Source: Aricia agestis
Lineage: Eukaryota; Arthropoda; Insecta; Lepidoptera; Lycaenidae
Length of the DNA stretch: 64,000 nucleotides
Direction: 5' to 3'
NCBI RefSeq assembly: GCF_905147365.1
Contig: NC_056412.1
Location: 10,656,001-10,720,000 of the forward strand
The notes under the pieces were generated by a model that saw nothing but the letters and a program-made list of their open reading frames with translations, had not been told where the DNA came from and did no database searches. Each line of letters opens with the position of its first letter. Position 1 is the first letter of the stretch. This document shows positions 25,417-38,216 of this stretch, one piece after another. A program made the translations under genes and the position numbers.

Positions 25417-27168
25417 CAGAGCCGTCTCTAGCCCATGTGGCGCCCGTGTGCAAATATTACCCTAGCGCCCCCTAGCAAGCGCGCGGTCAAAATGAAATGG
25501 GTACAGAGTACATGTACAGTTTGTCTGGCCGCTTAAGGACCAGTGCCGGTCCTAGTCAAATTTTCAGGTGGTACGAAAACCAAAAGTGGTGCCCTTCTAA
25601 ATAAATAAAAGTGCGAATCAGACTTGCGCACGAAGGTTTCCGTACGATTATAAAGCAAAGATAGGCAAATAATAATGTTTTTTTGGGAGCCCATCAAATG
25701 TTTAATTAAGTACAGCATACAGTATTTAAGCCAAATTTAAGCCGTTATTGATATTATGCTTAATGGCCAAAAAAATCACACGCTTGTGGCGCTTATAGAA
25801 GCGCTGGGACTGCGAGTCGCAGTCGAAAAGACGTAGGCCATGTTTTTCTATGGGCCCCGGAAGCACCGCCCCCGCAGAAGCATCACTGCGTACCGCAGAG
25901 ATGTGGAGGAGAGTGTGCCGATCGGCGCTGAAATGCAGTACTTGTGTTTGGTCCTGGATTCTGAATGGATCCTTCATTTTCGTCGATCGGCACTAAAACT
26001 GAAGAAGATGGCCATGGCCGTGAATTGCCTTCTGCCAAAATATGTGGTCCAGGGCCCACCTGCAGACGGATTTATACAGGGGTCCTGCAGCCCTGTTTAG
26101 TCGGAACAAATAGGCGCCCAGAATACAGTTGTTCAGAAGCCCGCAGCATGCTTTAGCGCTGCGGATACTACGCTGCTATCGAACCGTTAGCTGGCGAAGC
26201 GGCGTTGGCGCTGACAGGGTCCCCTTCGTGGGATCTGGAGGCTCGCGTGTTGTCGGAGGGTGCATCAACACACAGCCGAGTTTAAAAAGCGAGGAGAGCG
26301 GGTACTACCAGAGATGGCGTCACCAGGCGCATATCATTACAATACGCACCAGGCGAGACCAGACGGCGTCTCCAACTACCGGCCGCCGAACTGTGAAAGC
26401 GATCCAGTTGAAACTGCAATAGCGGATGGCACATTCAAGGGGCACCCTTACCTTCGATCATTACCTGGACCATATGGACAGGAGGAAACCATCGCCTAGG
26501 TGCCACCACAGCCTGAGAAAGACGATACGGCGCAGCGTACGCTCATTAAACGCTCTGCTTGGGCTGAGCCACGGGCTGAGTTTTGCGCCGTCCTTGGATT
26601 GGATCTTACTACTTATTGGGAGGCAGAAGCTTGTACCCTCTGCGAAACTGTTATGTCGCAAACGGAGGCTGCATAAAGAGAGCAGGAAGCAAATTGATAC
26701 GCAGATCCCATGAGAAGGAGGCACGGAGGGCGTAGGCTGCACGGCGCCCAGTGCGACCGCTGCAAGGTACATATTTTGCTTGTGATTGTGGTTTAGCCAC
26801 GAAACCGCGCGGATGCATATACATCCAGTCTGAAGTAAGCTCTCATTTTGGCGCCCATCTTGACGAAAAATATAAGTAATTTCATTTCACGTTGAAAAAT
26901 AAAGTTTATATAATTTATATTGCAAAAGCCGAGCCACTCGTGGCGCGCCTTGCTTTGCTGTAATATGACAAATAAAGAAGAGCTCAAGATGCTACACAAA
27001 ATGTATGCAAACTGGAGTTCTTTTTACGTTGGTCAATCGCAGCCGTCGGCAGCCGGCCAACTCAGGCGCGCGCCGAGTGGGGCTCCCTTGCAATCGGCAC
27101 TCGGCGCCCCTAGGACCGCGGCGCCCGTGTGCAACGCACACCCTGCACCTAAGGGAAAGACGCCCCTG
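25417..27168. mobile_element. 1.75-kb hAT-like element with 8-bp target duplication
   Basis: Perfect CCTAAGAG duplications (25409-25416 and 27169-27176) bracket it. The ends CAGAGCCGTCTCTAGCC and AAAGACGCCCCTG are related inverted repeats of hAT type. A GGCGCCCGTGTGCAA segment occurs near both ends in the same orientation, and another hAT-like end (CAGTGCCGGTCCTAG) begins at about 25541, so the element is a composite. No hAT transposase is visible; the interior holds a LINE fragment. Confidence 0.75.
25830..26770 (+). pseudogene. Non-LTR retrotransposon (R1-type) fragment
   Basis: Several plus-strand frames, broken by stops and frameshifts, together read the C-terminal part of an R1-clade LINE ORF2. 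Early comes an EMQYLCLVLDSEWILHFRR region ahead of LLPK and a LINE-like RRIYTG segment. Later come RTLIKRSAWAEPRAEFCAVLG and TLCETVMSQTEAA, which correspond to the zinc-knuckle tail (TAQHTL...C..W...R). The endonuclease and catalytic RT core are absent. The sequence lies inside the hAT-like element. Confidence 0.65.
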
Positions 27169-27373
27169 CCTAAGAGTTCAGGCGAATGCGGAATATCTAG
27201 TTTATACCTCTGGACTAGGCAGACAATGTTGTGGCAATGCAGTAGGTATGTTCTTGAAAATATGTAAGAACATATAATGCTAAAACACACAACATATTCT
27301 ATATACTTATTTAAATAGTGATAGTAGTCTTCACTCGTATAATGCTTCCACAAAGAAAGGCTTTATCGACTAA

Positions 27374-27531
27374 CGGCCGTTCCCAATATTTGATCTATCT
27401 CTGGTTTTGCCCTACTAGAGATAGGAATAGCTCATAATTGACATAAAATATATGTCTCTAATGTCTAATGTGAGCTACTCCTATCTCTAGTAGGGCAAAA
27501 CCAGAGATAGATCAAATATTGGGAACGGCCG
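27374..27531. mobile_element. 158-bp foldback MITE, copy 2, TAA duplication
   Basis: Same length and ends as 19473-19630, here flanked by TAA (27371-27373 and 27532-27534). The two copies differ at only a handful of bases, which suggests recent activity. Confidence 0.85.
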
Positions 27532-27669
27532 TAAGAGCTGCCGACCAAATCGGTCATATAGCTTCAGCTATAATATTAAAACTCCGTTAGCTACTTCCCT
27601 GAATAACCCTTTCTGATAATATGCGTGCTGGCAGGCCGTGGGCGGTGGGTGTGGGAGTAGTGATGTGAG

Positions 27670-28150
27670 GAAAAAAATTGGCCAAGTGCGAGTCGGGCTC
27701 GCTTACGAAGGGTTCCATACCGTTACAGAGAGAAATCAGAAAGTATTCATAAAATTATGTTTTTTGTATGGGTATAAATATTATTTTATTTAAATTTTAT
27801 TATTAATAATTAAATTTCAAATATAATTAAGGATGTTGTGAAAATTTAAAGCGTTTAGCTGTTGCCATTATTGATTACGAGCAAAAAATGACATAAAAAT
27901 AACGTTTATTATTCAAGGGGGGCTTCCGTATGGAAGCCCCCCTTGAATTAATTTTATTTTGATTTTAGTATTTGTTGTTATAGCGGCACCGAAAATACAC
28001 AATCTATGAAAATTTTAGAACTATAGCTATAGCTGTTTTTGAGATACAGCCTGGAGACAGACAGACAGACGTACAGACAGACGGGCAGATAGACATCGAA
28101 GTCTCATGAATAGGGTCTCGTTTTTACCCTTTGAGTACGGAACCCTAAAA
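27670..28150 (+). repeat. GGCCAAGTGCGAG repeat, copy 1
   Basis: It begins TTGGCCAAGTGCGAGTCGGG and ends TTTGAGTACGGAACCCTAAA, with an internal ACAGACAGACAG run near the 3' end. Related copies are at 28866-29396, 39768-40292, 44898-45853 (inverted), 46068-46700 (inverted) and 60762-60980. This is a very common lepidopteran interspersed repeat; I cannot assign its class. Confidence 0.75.
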
Positions 28151-28404
28151 ATAATATTGTAAGCAAGTACCTAGTTCTATACCTACGCCGAAAATTGATA
28201 AGCGAATATTTTATTCCATATGAATAGAGCAAACATGATTAGTATTTACTATTCACTATTCTGTAAGTAAATCATCGCAGCATCGGCGCTGAAGCTTTCA
28301 GCCTTTATTATGATTGGAGCGCTGAGCAAACAATGGACGGCAATAAAATAGCGTTTGCATCCGTAGACCGTATCATAGCTTGACGAAGTAGGCCAAATGC
28401 ATTT

Positions 28405-28710
28405 GTGACCAACCTAGATCATAAAATAAAAGATAAGATAGGAGCCGCGGAAGGCTTTAAGATCGGTCATCGAAGAGGGTAATCGGTTCGTCGGTATAAT
28501 ATTATTAATATAACACCCCCACATCGATTTCGGTGATGGTGGCCGGTTTCGTCCAAACCAGACCAATAACGCATTAGTATTTTTTTTATTGCCCAAGTGT
28601 ATGTGCAGTACACAAGAGCTGGAGCACTCTCTATTCCTTTACTCTCTTAACCCGTTGGGACCGGCGAGCGATCATGGCGCAGGACTGACTTTTTACATGC
28701 TATAATACAA
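28405..28710 (-). mobile_element. SINE fragment, same family as 43790-44155
   Basis: Shared blocks include TTTCGGTGATGGTGGCCGGTT, TTGCCCAAGTGT and GACTGACTTTTTACATGC. The copy stops at that last block, so the tRNA-like head is missing. Confidence 0.6.
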
Positions 28711-28865
28711 TAACAATAATCGACTAAGAGTTGACGACCAAATCGGTCATGTAGCTTCAGCTGTATTAAAACTCCGTTAGCTACTTCCCTGAACAACCCT
28801 TTCTGATAATCTGCGTACTGGCAGGCCGTGGGCGGTGGATGTGGGAGTAGTGGGGTGGGGAAAAA

Positions 28866-29396
28866 AAAGAAAAAAACCGGCCAAGTGCGAGTCGAACTCG
28901 CGCACCGAGGGTTCCGACAGCTTAAAGGTATTATAGACCTGAGTATTTGGTATGAATTTCAATTTAATACCTCTACGCGTTTATGAGGAAATGGGTAGTA
29001 AGTTTAAAATTATTAAAAATATATATATTATGTGATGTAACTAAAAATTTATGGTTTTCGTAATTTTTCCTTTATCTATGCTATAAGACGTTGCTTCGTA
29101 CCAAATTTCAAGATTCTGAGTTCACGGGAAGCACCCTGTAGGTTTTGATTCCCTTGCAAGTGTCGAAAATTTGCGGCATAAACGGCTGTATCTTTTGATT
29201 GCGTTGGCTTAGAAGTTTGATTTTTTCACAGCTTCAAGGGACAGTAGACCTGAGTAATTGATATAAATTTCAGCTTCATACCTCCACGCGTTCCTGAGAA
29301 AAAGGGTCTTGACAGACGGACGGACGGACAGACGGACAACAAAGTGATCCTATAAGGGTTCCGTTTTTTCCTTTTGAGGTACGGAACCCTAAAAAA
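28866..29396 (+). repeat. GGCCAAGTGCGAG repeat, copy 2
   Basis: It runs from CCGGCCAAGTGCGAGTCGAA to GAGGTACGGAACCCTAAAAA, with GACGGACGGACGGACAGACG before the end. Confidence 0.75.
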
Positions 29397-29399
29397 GTG

Positions 29400-30312
29400 T
29401 ACGTTTAGCAACCTGTGCCAAAACTGTGATTAAAATAATCTAAAATGACATTAAATCGATACCAAACAATTAATATAGAGTACGTATTACCTCTATTCCT
29501 AACCTAACCTAACATTAGCTTTTAATGCTCTAATCTTTTAGAGCTAATTTCAATGGTACTTACTACTTCCCTTAAAATATTGTCTGTAGGGTAAGGATTA
29601 AATTATTAGTATTAGGCAAAGATTTTAGTGGATATAAAATATGTAACCGCATAAGGCTTGACAAGAATAAAGAATCAAGAGTCTTGATTCTTGAAAAATC
29701 GATTTCAATCTTTGTCCGGTTGGATGCGGCAAACGTGAAAATCAACGTCATCAATTCGCGCGTCGCACGTAATAAGCGAAATTAAATTCGAGTATGACGT
29801 GCGAGAGTTGCGCTTCGTTAAACAATATTTACATGAGTAATGACTTCAATTTTACATAAAAGTGCAAAGTGGACTTAGGCCCAGTGAAGTGGTCCAATTT
29901 GCATGTTTTATGCAGCGAGAGTGATGGCGGCCGCGCGGACAGTGCATGTGCTCTTTGCAATATTTATGCGCTTTTTCCACAAATCGGACCGCGCGGGAAT
30001 CGCCCGCTCGAAATTGGTCTCTTTTATTCAAATGCTAGCATTACGCGTATTGGTCTAAAATATTAATCCATTCGGATGCACGAAAAAGTGCTTGTAGAGA
30101 ATTTTATCGGTAAGAGAAAAGTTTTTGATAGATTTTCTAATCTGATAGAACTGTTAGAATATATATTACTGATATGGAACTAGAAATTATAATAGTAAGT
30201 ACAAGAGAGAAAAAGATCAAGAGAGAAAATAAAGAGACAGAAGAGTAGCAAACACAATATTTAGTAATTAAGATGCCTCTTCGATAACGGGAATGAAGTG
30301 CTCCCTAGACAG
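29400..30312. other. Unique-looking stretch, possible regulatory DNA
   Basis: I found no exon or known repeat. Unlike its surroundings, about 29700-30070 has mixed composition and several transcription-factor-like words, including ATTTGCAT (a POU octamer core) at about 29898 and a GCGGCCGCGCGGAC patch. This is suggestive only. Confidence 0.25.
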
Positions 30313-30521
30313 TAATTCAGCATGACATGCATTTAGGTGACATTATTAATTGTTGCATGACAAGTCGATCGCGAAACGATCATGCGTGCATGTATTGCAA
30401 GACGAAAAATTAAAGATCTTGTCAATCAATGTACAGCACGTAGTTTGCGTGTCTCACATTAATCAATACAATAAACGATCATGTGTGCATGGCAGCACGT
30501 AACGCATGTCATGCTGAATTA
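30313..30521. mobile_element. 209-bp inverted-repeat element
   Basis: Perfect 18-base ends TAATTCAGCATGACATGC (30313-30330) and its reverse complement (30504-30521). CGATCATGCGTGCATG and CGATCATGTGTGCATG recur inside as direct repeats. It has no coding capacity and no certain target duplication. Confidence 0.6.
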
Positions 30522-30843
30522 TCGTCTATTTTGTGCCAATTTCGAAGACAAAAAAACATTTGTGTGCATTATTTAAAATGTCAGCCACATAGCGATTGCG
30601 AGTGCTCAACAAACCATACATCGTACCAACAAGTTTTAGCCAAAACCATCAGTCGAATGGAGTTCTGTAAAATTGCATAGCTCGCTTTATTGTACCAGCA
30701 GTTATGTAAATAACTACTGCTACTGGTTAATATTATTATTTACACATTGTTAAATTTCAACTAAAATATTTTATTTTTAAAAATAACGATCATCATCAAA
30801 CATTTAAGGACAGTATTCGAATAATAAGAACAGAACTAAGAGT

Positions 30844-30967
30844 GTCTGTCAAAAAAGTGAAGAAATTAAAAAGTTGCAACGTAGTGTCATCCCTTTCAAA
30901 TTAATGTAAGAAAAATGATGACACTAAGATGTTGCCACTTTTTAATTTCTTCACTTTTTTGACAGAC
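30844..30967. mobile_element. 124-bp foldback MITE
   Basis: The left end GTCTGTCAAAAAAGTGAAG pairs with the right end CTTCACTTTTTTGACAGAC, and pairing continues for about 37 bases per arm around a core near TTAATGTAAG. Confidence 0.75.
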
Positions 30968-31409
30968 TATACCTTTAAACATTTTTACATCAAAAACTTT
31001 TCAATAACAAAAAGAAATGTGATTTCTTTAAAAACTTACACGTGTACTTATATCAAAGTGTAACGTAAATGAGAAATAATATTCGAGGAAGTCTATAAGT
31101 TATAATATATTACTTCTATATGTCCCTTTTAAGGAGTTATAGTCAAACAGTAGATAGAGATACATCAAACAGTTATCTACTCTAAGTTAAACAGTCTGAG
31201 GTAGACCATGATAGTCGTACTATGATAAACGTAAACTCGTTATTCGATTAACATACTACAGCACAGTACTAAATTATAAACTCTATGGTACTTTAAAATA
31301 AAATTTCATCACAAGAGATGAGTTGACATTCAAGTAACTCTAATATCGTAATTAAGATGGTACCTCGTTGGAACAGTCTTCTGATTGGATATCTCGGCCA
31401 ATTAACTCA

Positions 31410-31700
31410 ATCGAACTCTATAAATAACTCTTGTTGACCAAGACAAGGAAGCATTCGTTTTGTCCACACTGTGCCTTTTTCTGTTCGTCAAGGGCATGCG
31501 TTATAGCGCAGTCAACAGCGAACGTGAGGCATGCCCGCGACGCATGCCCTCTGACCGTATCCAAAACTTCAAAAATTACATTATTGGCGTTGCGTTTCTT
31601 GACGCATTCAATTATTGAATGCGCCAATATGAAAGTTGATGATGAAAATTGAAGATGAAAGTGCACAGTGTGCTTAGCTTTTCATATTTTCATGCTTAGC
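31410..31700. other. Possible MITE, poorly defined
   Basis: Paired motifs such as GGGCATGCG / CGCATGCCC and ATTCAATTATTGAATGCG suggest a foldback structure. I could not define matching ends or a target duplication. Confidence 0.3.
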
Positions 31701-31805
31701 AGCACATAGCTTTTCATTAATAATACACACTATCAAGCACTTAATAAAATCATCAATTCTGAACCCTGGGACTGGTGGGACATCTATACTAAAATCTATA
31801 AATTA

Positions 31806-32470
31806 CTAGCTGACCCGGCGAACTTCGTACCGCCTAACAGTCAATGAATGTCGTGTTACTTTTTAGCTGAACTAATTTAGGCTTTGATGAACGTAAAACA
31901 ATGATACAAAATATTATATTTATATAGATAGAAACAAAAAAGTATTTTATTATGATGAATGATGATGAAAACATACATACAGAATGAGAATAAAAATAAA
32001 AAAAAATAAAAAATAATAATTAAGTAAGTACTTACTTCAAACTCATGTCAGAAAAAAATGATTGAAAACTATGTTGTGCAGATTGGGAAAAAAAAAACTC
32101 GGATTAATTCATTAATAGGATTTTCATTCAAGCACTTTGTGGTAAGCGACATTCTTTGTTTTTTGGTCAGGCGCAAGAACAAATAAAGCGGATGGTTTGC
32201 CGACACGTGAGCATGCCACGTACAATTGACCATGAGAAAAACATGCATTTTCTAGATTGAGGCCACAAATAGTCAAGGATTGGCCCTGTGATTTGTTGAT
32301 CGTCATGGCGAAGGCAAGACGAATCGGGAATTGAATTCGTTTAAACTCAAAGGGCATGTCCGAAATATAATAACAATGCCTGAACTTTCGAGACATAGAC
32401 AATAGCTCAAAGAGTATATAACCACTACGTATGAATAGCTTATCAAGAAAAATCATACAACCTATAAAAA
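31806..32470 (-). mobile_element. Truncated Helitron, helicase C-terminus to 3' end
   Basis: On the minus strand the frame 32456-32124 encodes the last 110 residues of a Rep/helicase: LAFAMTINKSQGQ is helicase motif V and HGQLYVACSRVG is motif VI, followed by the family's KTKNVAYHKVL tail. The element then runs 318 bases to a 3' terminus with a GGCG...CGCC hairpin, GGGTCAG and CTAG, followed by T. All upstream parts (Rep HUH nuclease, helicase motifs I-IV) are missing, so it is inactive. Confidence 0.8.
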
Positions 32471-32722
32471 GACATTTACACTTTTGTTATAGTTTTGTGT
32501 GCGAAGTTGAGATGTGAACAAATACAGGGTGCAATTTAACCTTCCTGCCAAATTTGGATATATTGATCCTTGTTAAAAATAAAAATACACGTATTTCTTC
32601 TTTTATAATCACTCAGTACTAAAATTTTGAGAAATAGCCTCCGAAAGTTATCCTACCAAACACCACAAAATATGGACACATGCGTGGCCCGGCCCCGCCC
32701 CGCCCTTCCATTGACATTCTTG
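32471..32722. other. Gene-free stretch next to the Helitron
   Basis: Nothing recognised except a CGGCCCCGCCCCGCCC patch near 32689. Confidence 0.3.
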
Positions 32723-32888
32723 CAGTGGCGGATTAAGACTACTTGATGCCCTAAGCAATCCATGCCTGTGGGCCCCCCTATCCGTATCTCAACTAGAATC
32801 GGTCTTTGAACCTTTACTCTTCTGGTTCCCCCTCAGACGTGATGCCCTAGGCAATTGCCTAATTTGATTAAGGGCTAATCCGTCACTG
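32723..32888. mobile_element. 166-bp hAT-type MITE with perfect target duplication
   Basis: The ends CAGTGGCGGATTAAG and CTAATCCGTCACTG are inverted repeats, flanked by identical CATTCTTG copies (32715-32722 and 32889-32896). The intact duplication implies a fairly recent insertion. Confidence 0.85.
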
Positions 32889-32899
32889 CATTCTTGTTA

Positions 32900-35800
32900 T
32901 CATCATAAGTTGCGAATTTTCCCTTCATACCACAGAATAGATAATAGTACAGGTACTTCATACTTTGATGAACTTAGGACCGTCGTAGACGTAGAAGGAC
33001 GTAGACAGGTATGTTTAGAATAAAATTAATTGATACACATCAAAAGAATCGAAAATTACAACTTTTTAATTACGAAAAATAAGCACTTTAGAAATTTATA
33101 ATAAATCTAAACCACATCCTTTGCATTTAGGCGTATTTAAAAATTCAATTAACTTATGTACACAGTACAACTAATTAAAAAATAAAAATCAAAACAACCC
33201 ACCTCTAAATCTTATTTACTTCCATCTTGTCTACACTTAGCATAGTTCAAACGAGTTCAAACTGCAATCCGTTTGGCTCTAAGCAAAGTCTAACGCGTTT
33301 TGCACATTGTCTTTAAAAGTTTGTTAAGCACAACTTTGTCACTGTTAACCTCGTCAGAGGCATGTCTTCGAGGCTGGCTAGGCGTGTGCAGGTGTTGCGA
33401 AGTGCGAACTGTCCATAATCCGAGTCTTTGATTGTCTCGCGATTCAGATTCAGGGTACAGCTGCTGCATTCGAGAATCATCAATCAGCTGTTACGAAGAC
33501 GAGGAACGCTTTCTTGCTCATACAGTCTCTGGGTTCCGCGTAGACTTTCGCCACTCAAAATGTAGCACCTCCACCTATGTTTCCACATTTCATAACACTC
33601 GATCGTGGTTAGGGTACATTGTAACAGACACTAATTAAAGCGCGGGGGTCGGGGGGCCGTGACAAACAAAATAATTACGTGTTAGCTAAACAACTACGCG
33701 CGTGGTACTAAACGGTCGCCGGCGACCGGCGGGCGGCGGGCCTCCCGCCTCCCACCCCGCGCGTCACCCCCGCTTTACCCCTACGCATAACCGGTCTCGA
33801 GTTCTTGACTGGATATCTGTGCGGCGCGATGTACTAGCTCGGTCGCAATATCGCAATTATTATTAACTTATGAAGTGACCATTGTGCATCGATTTTTTTT
33901 GGGATAAAATATGTTATTGTAAAAAAATTAACACCCTTTTTTGATTTAATTTTTTTTTTATTTAATGGACTCACCTAATGATACCTAAGCCCCAAAAAAA
34001 ATTTGGCAGGTAGGTTTAATTGCACCCTGTATAACATCTCGTATAACCCTGAAGCACTATCCCAGGTGGGCGCTGGATATTCTACGGAATAATGGATTTA
34101 GCTTATAATTAATTAAACTGTCATAAGTTCCTACACGCTTCTGACAAAAGCCGGGCTTGAATAAATTGAGGCTGCATGCTCCCAGTTTTATTCCAAATTT
34201 CATGTTCCAGAGTATCAGATTTCAGAATTATAGAGTGTTTCTCACGATGTCAATAAAGTTTCATCTAATATTATATTCTGTATTATTTTGCTAATCTACT
34301 GATAGACCTGCGCACAGGCCAAACCCTTGAAGCTAAAAACATAAAATTGTTTATATGCCAGATTTCATGAAATCGGTGTGTGTAATGTGTATGCCAGGAG
34401 AAAAATCAGTTATACTTTCAAACACAAATACTTATATTAAAAGAATGTAACTCTTAAATAAGTTCTAACACTTATTGAAAAGATAAAATATGTTCTTCAG
34501 ATCATTTGGGTACATCTAATAAGTACCTTCTCCCATAGGATTAAATTTAAAAACACTCTTCAATTGTGGAGAACAATCGTCTTGTTTTCAATAAGATACA
34601 TGCGCGCTTTTTGCTCAATTCGAATTTCTTTTGTATCGGATTCACGGACAATGGAGCACCGATTGCAACGACCTGATTTAGGTATTTTATTTTCAGCCAT
34701 TACGCCTTTGTCGAGCCGGTGATTGTATCAACACAATGCACGATTCGTCCTCAGACTTTTAGCAAGTCTATGTATGACCTAAATCTCTACTGAAAGAATA
34801 ATGGCCAGTACAACCATTATTCGCTAGATAGTAAATACTCATACTATTAATACAATAAATACGAAAGTATGTTGCCTATCTGTTTGCCTGTTACCTCTTC
34901 ACGCTGAAATTACTCAATCCATTTGGAACTTTTGGAAGTTAAGAACAGATTTATTGAAAGAAGGTGGTGAAGAATGGACCCGAAAAAGGACGTAGAAAAG
35001 TTTTCGGGAACATAGTTTAAATAATATAAATCTTTTATCGAATCCCACCAAATAGCTACTTGGGCAGTTAGTTCGTTGAGCATGGTCACCCAACAATTTA
35101 TCTCTACGGTGATCAAAGTAACAAATCCGACAAAGGAAATCTGCTAAATACTTACTTCCTAAAATATATCAGTATTTCTGAAATTATTTCCCATTGCTGC
35201 TGACATCAATCAAAGCCTGCCGATGAAGATAATCCCCATTTTACTATTACTGAACTAGGTTTATACTTTATAGGCAAAGTAAAAGTAAAGCGGCTTATGG
35301 GCAGCAACATTGTCATCTTGTGGTTAATTTCGCCAGTCGCATCCGTTCTCCGAGCACACCTCCATCTCCGGTTCATTTCCATTACGGCCAAGAGGAATAT
35401 TTAAATCCTCCGGAATATAAGCGACAAGCAACATTCGAGGGCGTATCATACTTTCAAATTGTACAAAACGTTTATTATCTTTGTGCGGGTCGAAGCACAT
35501 TTTGCAATTTTACTGGACGTTTTAGACCCTGTGTTAGCATTTCAAATTTTAAAAGGATCTTTTGAAATGCGAAATTTTATTCCGAATTAAGCTCAAGTGT
35601 CTAAATTAAAGTGGAAATTAAAGGTTTGCCAAGTTAATATTGACAATAAAATTGAAATTACTTAAAAAATAGATCAGGTAGAGTTTTCATACAAATACTC
35701 GTAAATACTTGAAATATACCATACTATGGCCTAAATTATTTTCATCATTTAAATCATTGAATTCGGATTGCAGAACGATTCTCCGAAAATGTTTTGGAAT

Positions 35801-37080
35801 CAAGTTTATCTCGTATTTTGTTGCGAAATATCAGTATCGGGGATTGTTTGTCTTATGCAGCAAAACAATTTTTAATAATGAGTTTGGGAACGAAATTGGA
35901 GCACCTGATTTTGCCATTCATGAAATTCTTTTAAACGTAACAATTAAACATTTCAGTCGAAACCCAACCAACCGAGGCAGTATTTCAGTTATTGTCAATA
36001 TATTTTGCCAATATCTATCTTATTAATACGTGAGAGAAAAACTTTGTAACCCTTTTTACGAAAAATGGGGAAACGTAGGTGCAAGAAATTTCGCACAGTT
36101 ATAGTTTATATGGTGAAGGAGTGCATCGAGCTAATATTATTTTAAAATTATGCTTTTATCATACATATTTTTTACAAATAAAACGTTACACACACTACGA
36201 CACTACTGCTAGGAAAAATGACAGATTTTTGAGTGACAAGCCTATACATACGAATTATACTCTTTTATTTATGGTTGAAGTCTGTTGACAACAAGTTGAC
36301 AAATTGAAAATGGATTATTGTTTTTTTTTATATAATATTTTTTTTATTAGATACTATAGATTAGATACTATTTTATATTAGATACTATTAGACAATGCTT
36401 AAACGGCCAGTCTGAGATCAGCTGAGTCCCAGAGACAAGAATTGAAAAAAACTATGATGAAGTCTCCGAATAATAAAAACTAAGGAAACGTAACTCCCAT
36501 GCTTAAACCGTTTTAAATTTGGCTCCTTTTCGAACACTAAAATATGACAATTCAGATTTTCGCCAAGGTCGTATCTCAGGTAACGTATCATAATATTGCG
36601 CGCCGGACGACAGCCTGCGCGGTTATTGTTATTGTCATTGTCATAGTTATGAAACAAATAATTGTCAAAAGCGGATAGTATTATGCAGTATACACCAAGC
36701 ACATGTACTATCACGAAGAAACGAGCACATAATTATTATTTTAAAATCAAACATTTTCCTCTGATACTTAAGACATTGATAATAATTATGATATACATGT
36801 AATACCTAATCATGAACAAACCTTGTACGACTCGGGCGAATCTAAAACTGTCCGAGCACCTAGAGAAGTCGTTTTCAGATTACAAAAATCTATGTGCTAA
36901 ATTATTACAGAATTAAAAATTAAAAACTTGCGTAAATTTTATACTGTTTATAACTCACGATTAATATAATATTTTAATAACAGTTAGCAGTTTTTTATTT
37001 TTGTTCATTTACAATATTAAAGGAAATACTTATTTGTTTTTGTGGATTGAACGTAATTTTTCGATTTAAGATTTTGATAC
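32900..37080. other. Gene-free stretch with a GC-rich patch
   Basis: No supported exon. The frame from 33432 to 33638 has plausible amino-acid use (SRDSDSGYSCC) but a stop just upstream and no clear splice sites, so I do not call it. About 33640-33830 is GC-rich (GGCGGGCGGCGGGCC type), possibly a CpG-rich regulatory patch. Near 34890 a TTACCTCTTCACGCTGAAA motif is a Helitron/MITE-type fragment. Confidence 0.35.
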
Positions 37081-37083
37081 GTG

Positions 37084-37390
37084 GGAGAGCCATACTTCGG
37101 CACGAATGGGCCGGCTGGAGAAATACCACGTTCTCACAGAAAACCGGCGTGAAACAGCGCTTGCGCTGTGTTTCGCCGAGTGAGTGAGTTTACCAGAGGC
37201 CCAATCCCCTACCCTATTCCCTTCCCTACTCTCCCCTATTCCCTTCGTCACCCTCCCCTATTACCCTATTCCCTCTTAAAAGGCCGGCAACGCACCTGCA
37301 GCTCTTCTGATGCTGCGAGTGTCCATGGGCGACAGAAGTTGCTTTCCATCAGGTGACCCGTTTGCTCGTTTGCCCCTTATTTCATAAAAA
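37084..37390 (-). repeat. GGGGCAAACGAGCAAACGGG repeat, inverted copy
   Basis: It is the reverse complement of the repeat nested at 1663-1990, ending GACCCGTTTGCTCGTTTGCC then CC. The pyrimidine-rich CCCTATTCCCTT section corresponds to the purine-rich section of the other copy. Confidence 0.8.
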
Positions 37391-38216
37391 AAACATTACA
37401 TTTGTTTTTTTTGTTTTGTTGTAAAAAATCCGTAGCAAGAAATATGAGAATACCCATATCATCTTATAACGCATTTAGTATAATGTCAGCCAGACCCCAA
37501 AATTTCGTTTATGATTAAATTGTTACATCTTGCATAACACTGTCCATGGCGACTTTGTAAAAATTTTGTAATTATATTATTTTTTGATTATTGCACTTTT
37601 AGAATAACATGTAAATTTAATAAGACAAACACAAAGAGATCAGCTTAATTTTATGCAAATACCCTAGTATCCAACTTAAATAAACCATATTTTTTGGGTC
37701 GACAAAAATATAAGAAATTTAAGCTAATTTTAAACAATTCACTTACAGAGGAAAGGTTATTCCTGTATTAAAAGTCGTATCTGTATGACTTCACCATTTC
37801 ACAGGGCATTTAGGCATTTTAACAACAAACATATAGTAAAAAGCTACGTAAAAAGTAAGTAAACAAACCTATGTAAACAAATTGTAAAATGAGTTTGACA
37901 AAATTGTCATGTCAACCTGGTTGAATGTCATTCGAGTATATTACACGAAAAATGTGTACCGAACACATGCATAAATATATGCATGTATTCGGGTCACATT
38001 TTGTAGCCTTTTAATGCACTTTATTTGACGGAGTTACTCTTCCTTAGTTTTTATTATTCGTAGGATGAAGTCAATATTTTTTACAAAATATAGGTAGCAG
38101 TCCTAATGTCGTTGCAAGTAAGGTCGAATTTCGACCATTGGGCGATCTCTAGTAATATGAATTTGACCTAACGGCTAACCTAACTTATTAAAGTATAATA
38201 CCTACCTAAGCGCATG
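37391..38216. other. Gene-free stretch
   Basis: Nothing recognised beyond a short hairpin near 37966-37990 (CATGCATAAATATATGCATG). Confidence 0.35.

Noticed and set aside
28050..28095. ACAGACAGACAG-type runs as a CRISPR-like or regulatory repeat array
   Set aside because: Simple tetranucleotide microsatellites that are a regular part of the surrounding repeats; also seen at 40218, 57944 and 62837.
29495..29512. CCTAACCTAACCTAAC as an interstitial insect telomere repeat (TTAGG)n
   Set aside because: Only three units; too short to distinguish from chance or a common short motif.
33432..33638. Frame with serine- and cysteine-rich start as an exon
   Set aside because: A stop just upstream, no convincing acceptor or donor, and no family resemblance.
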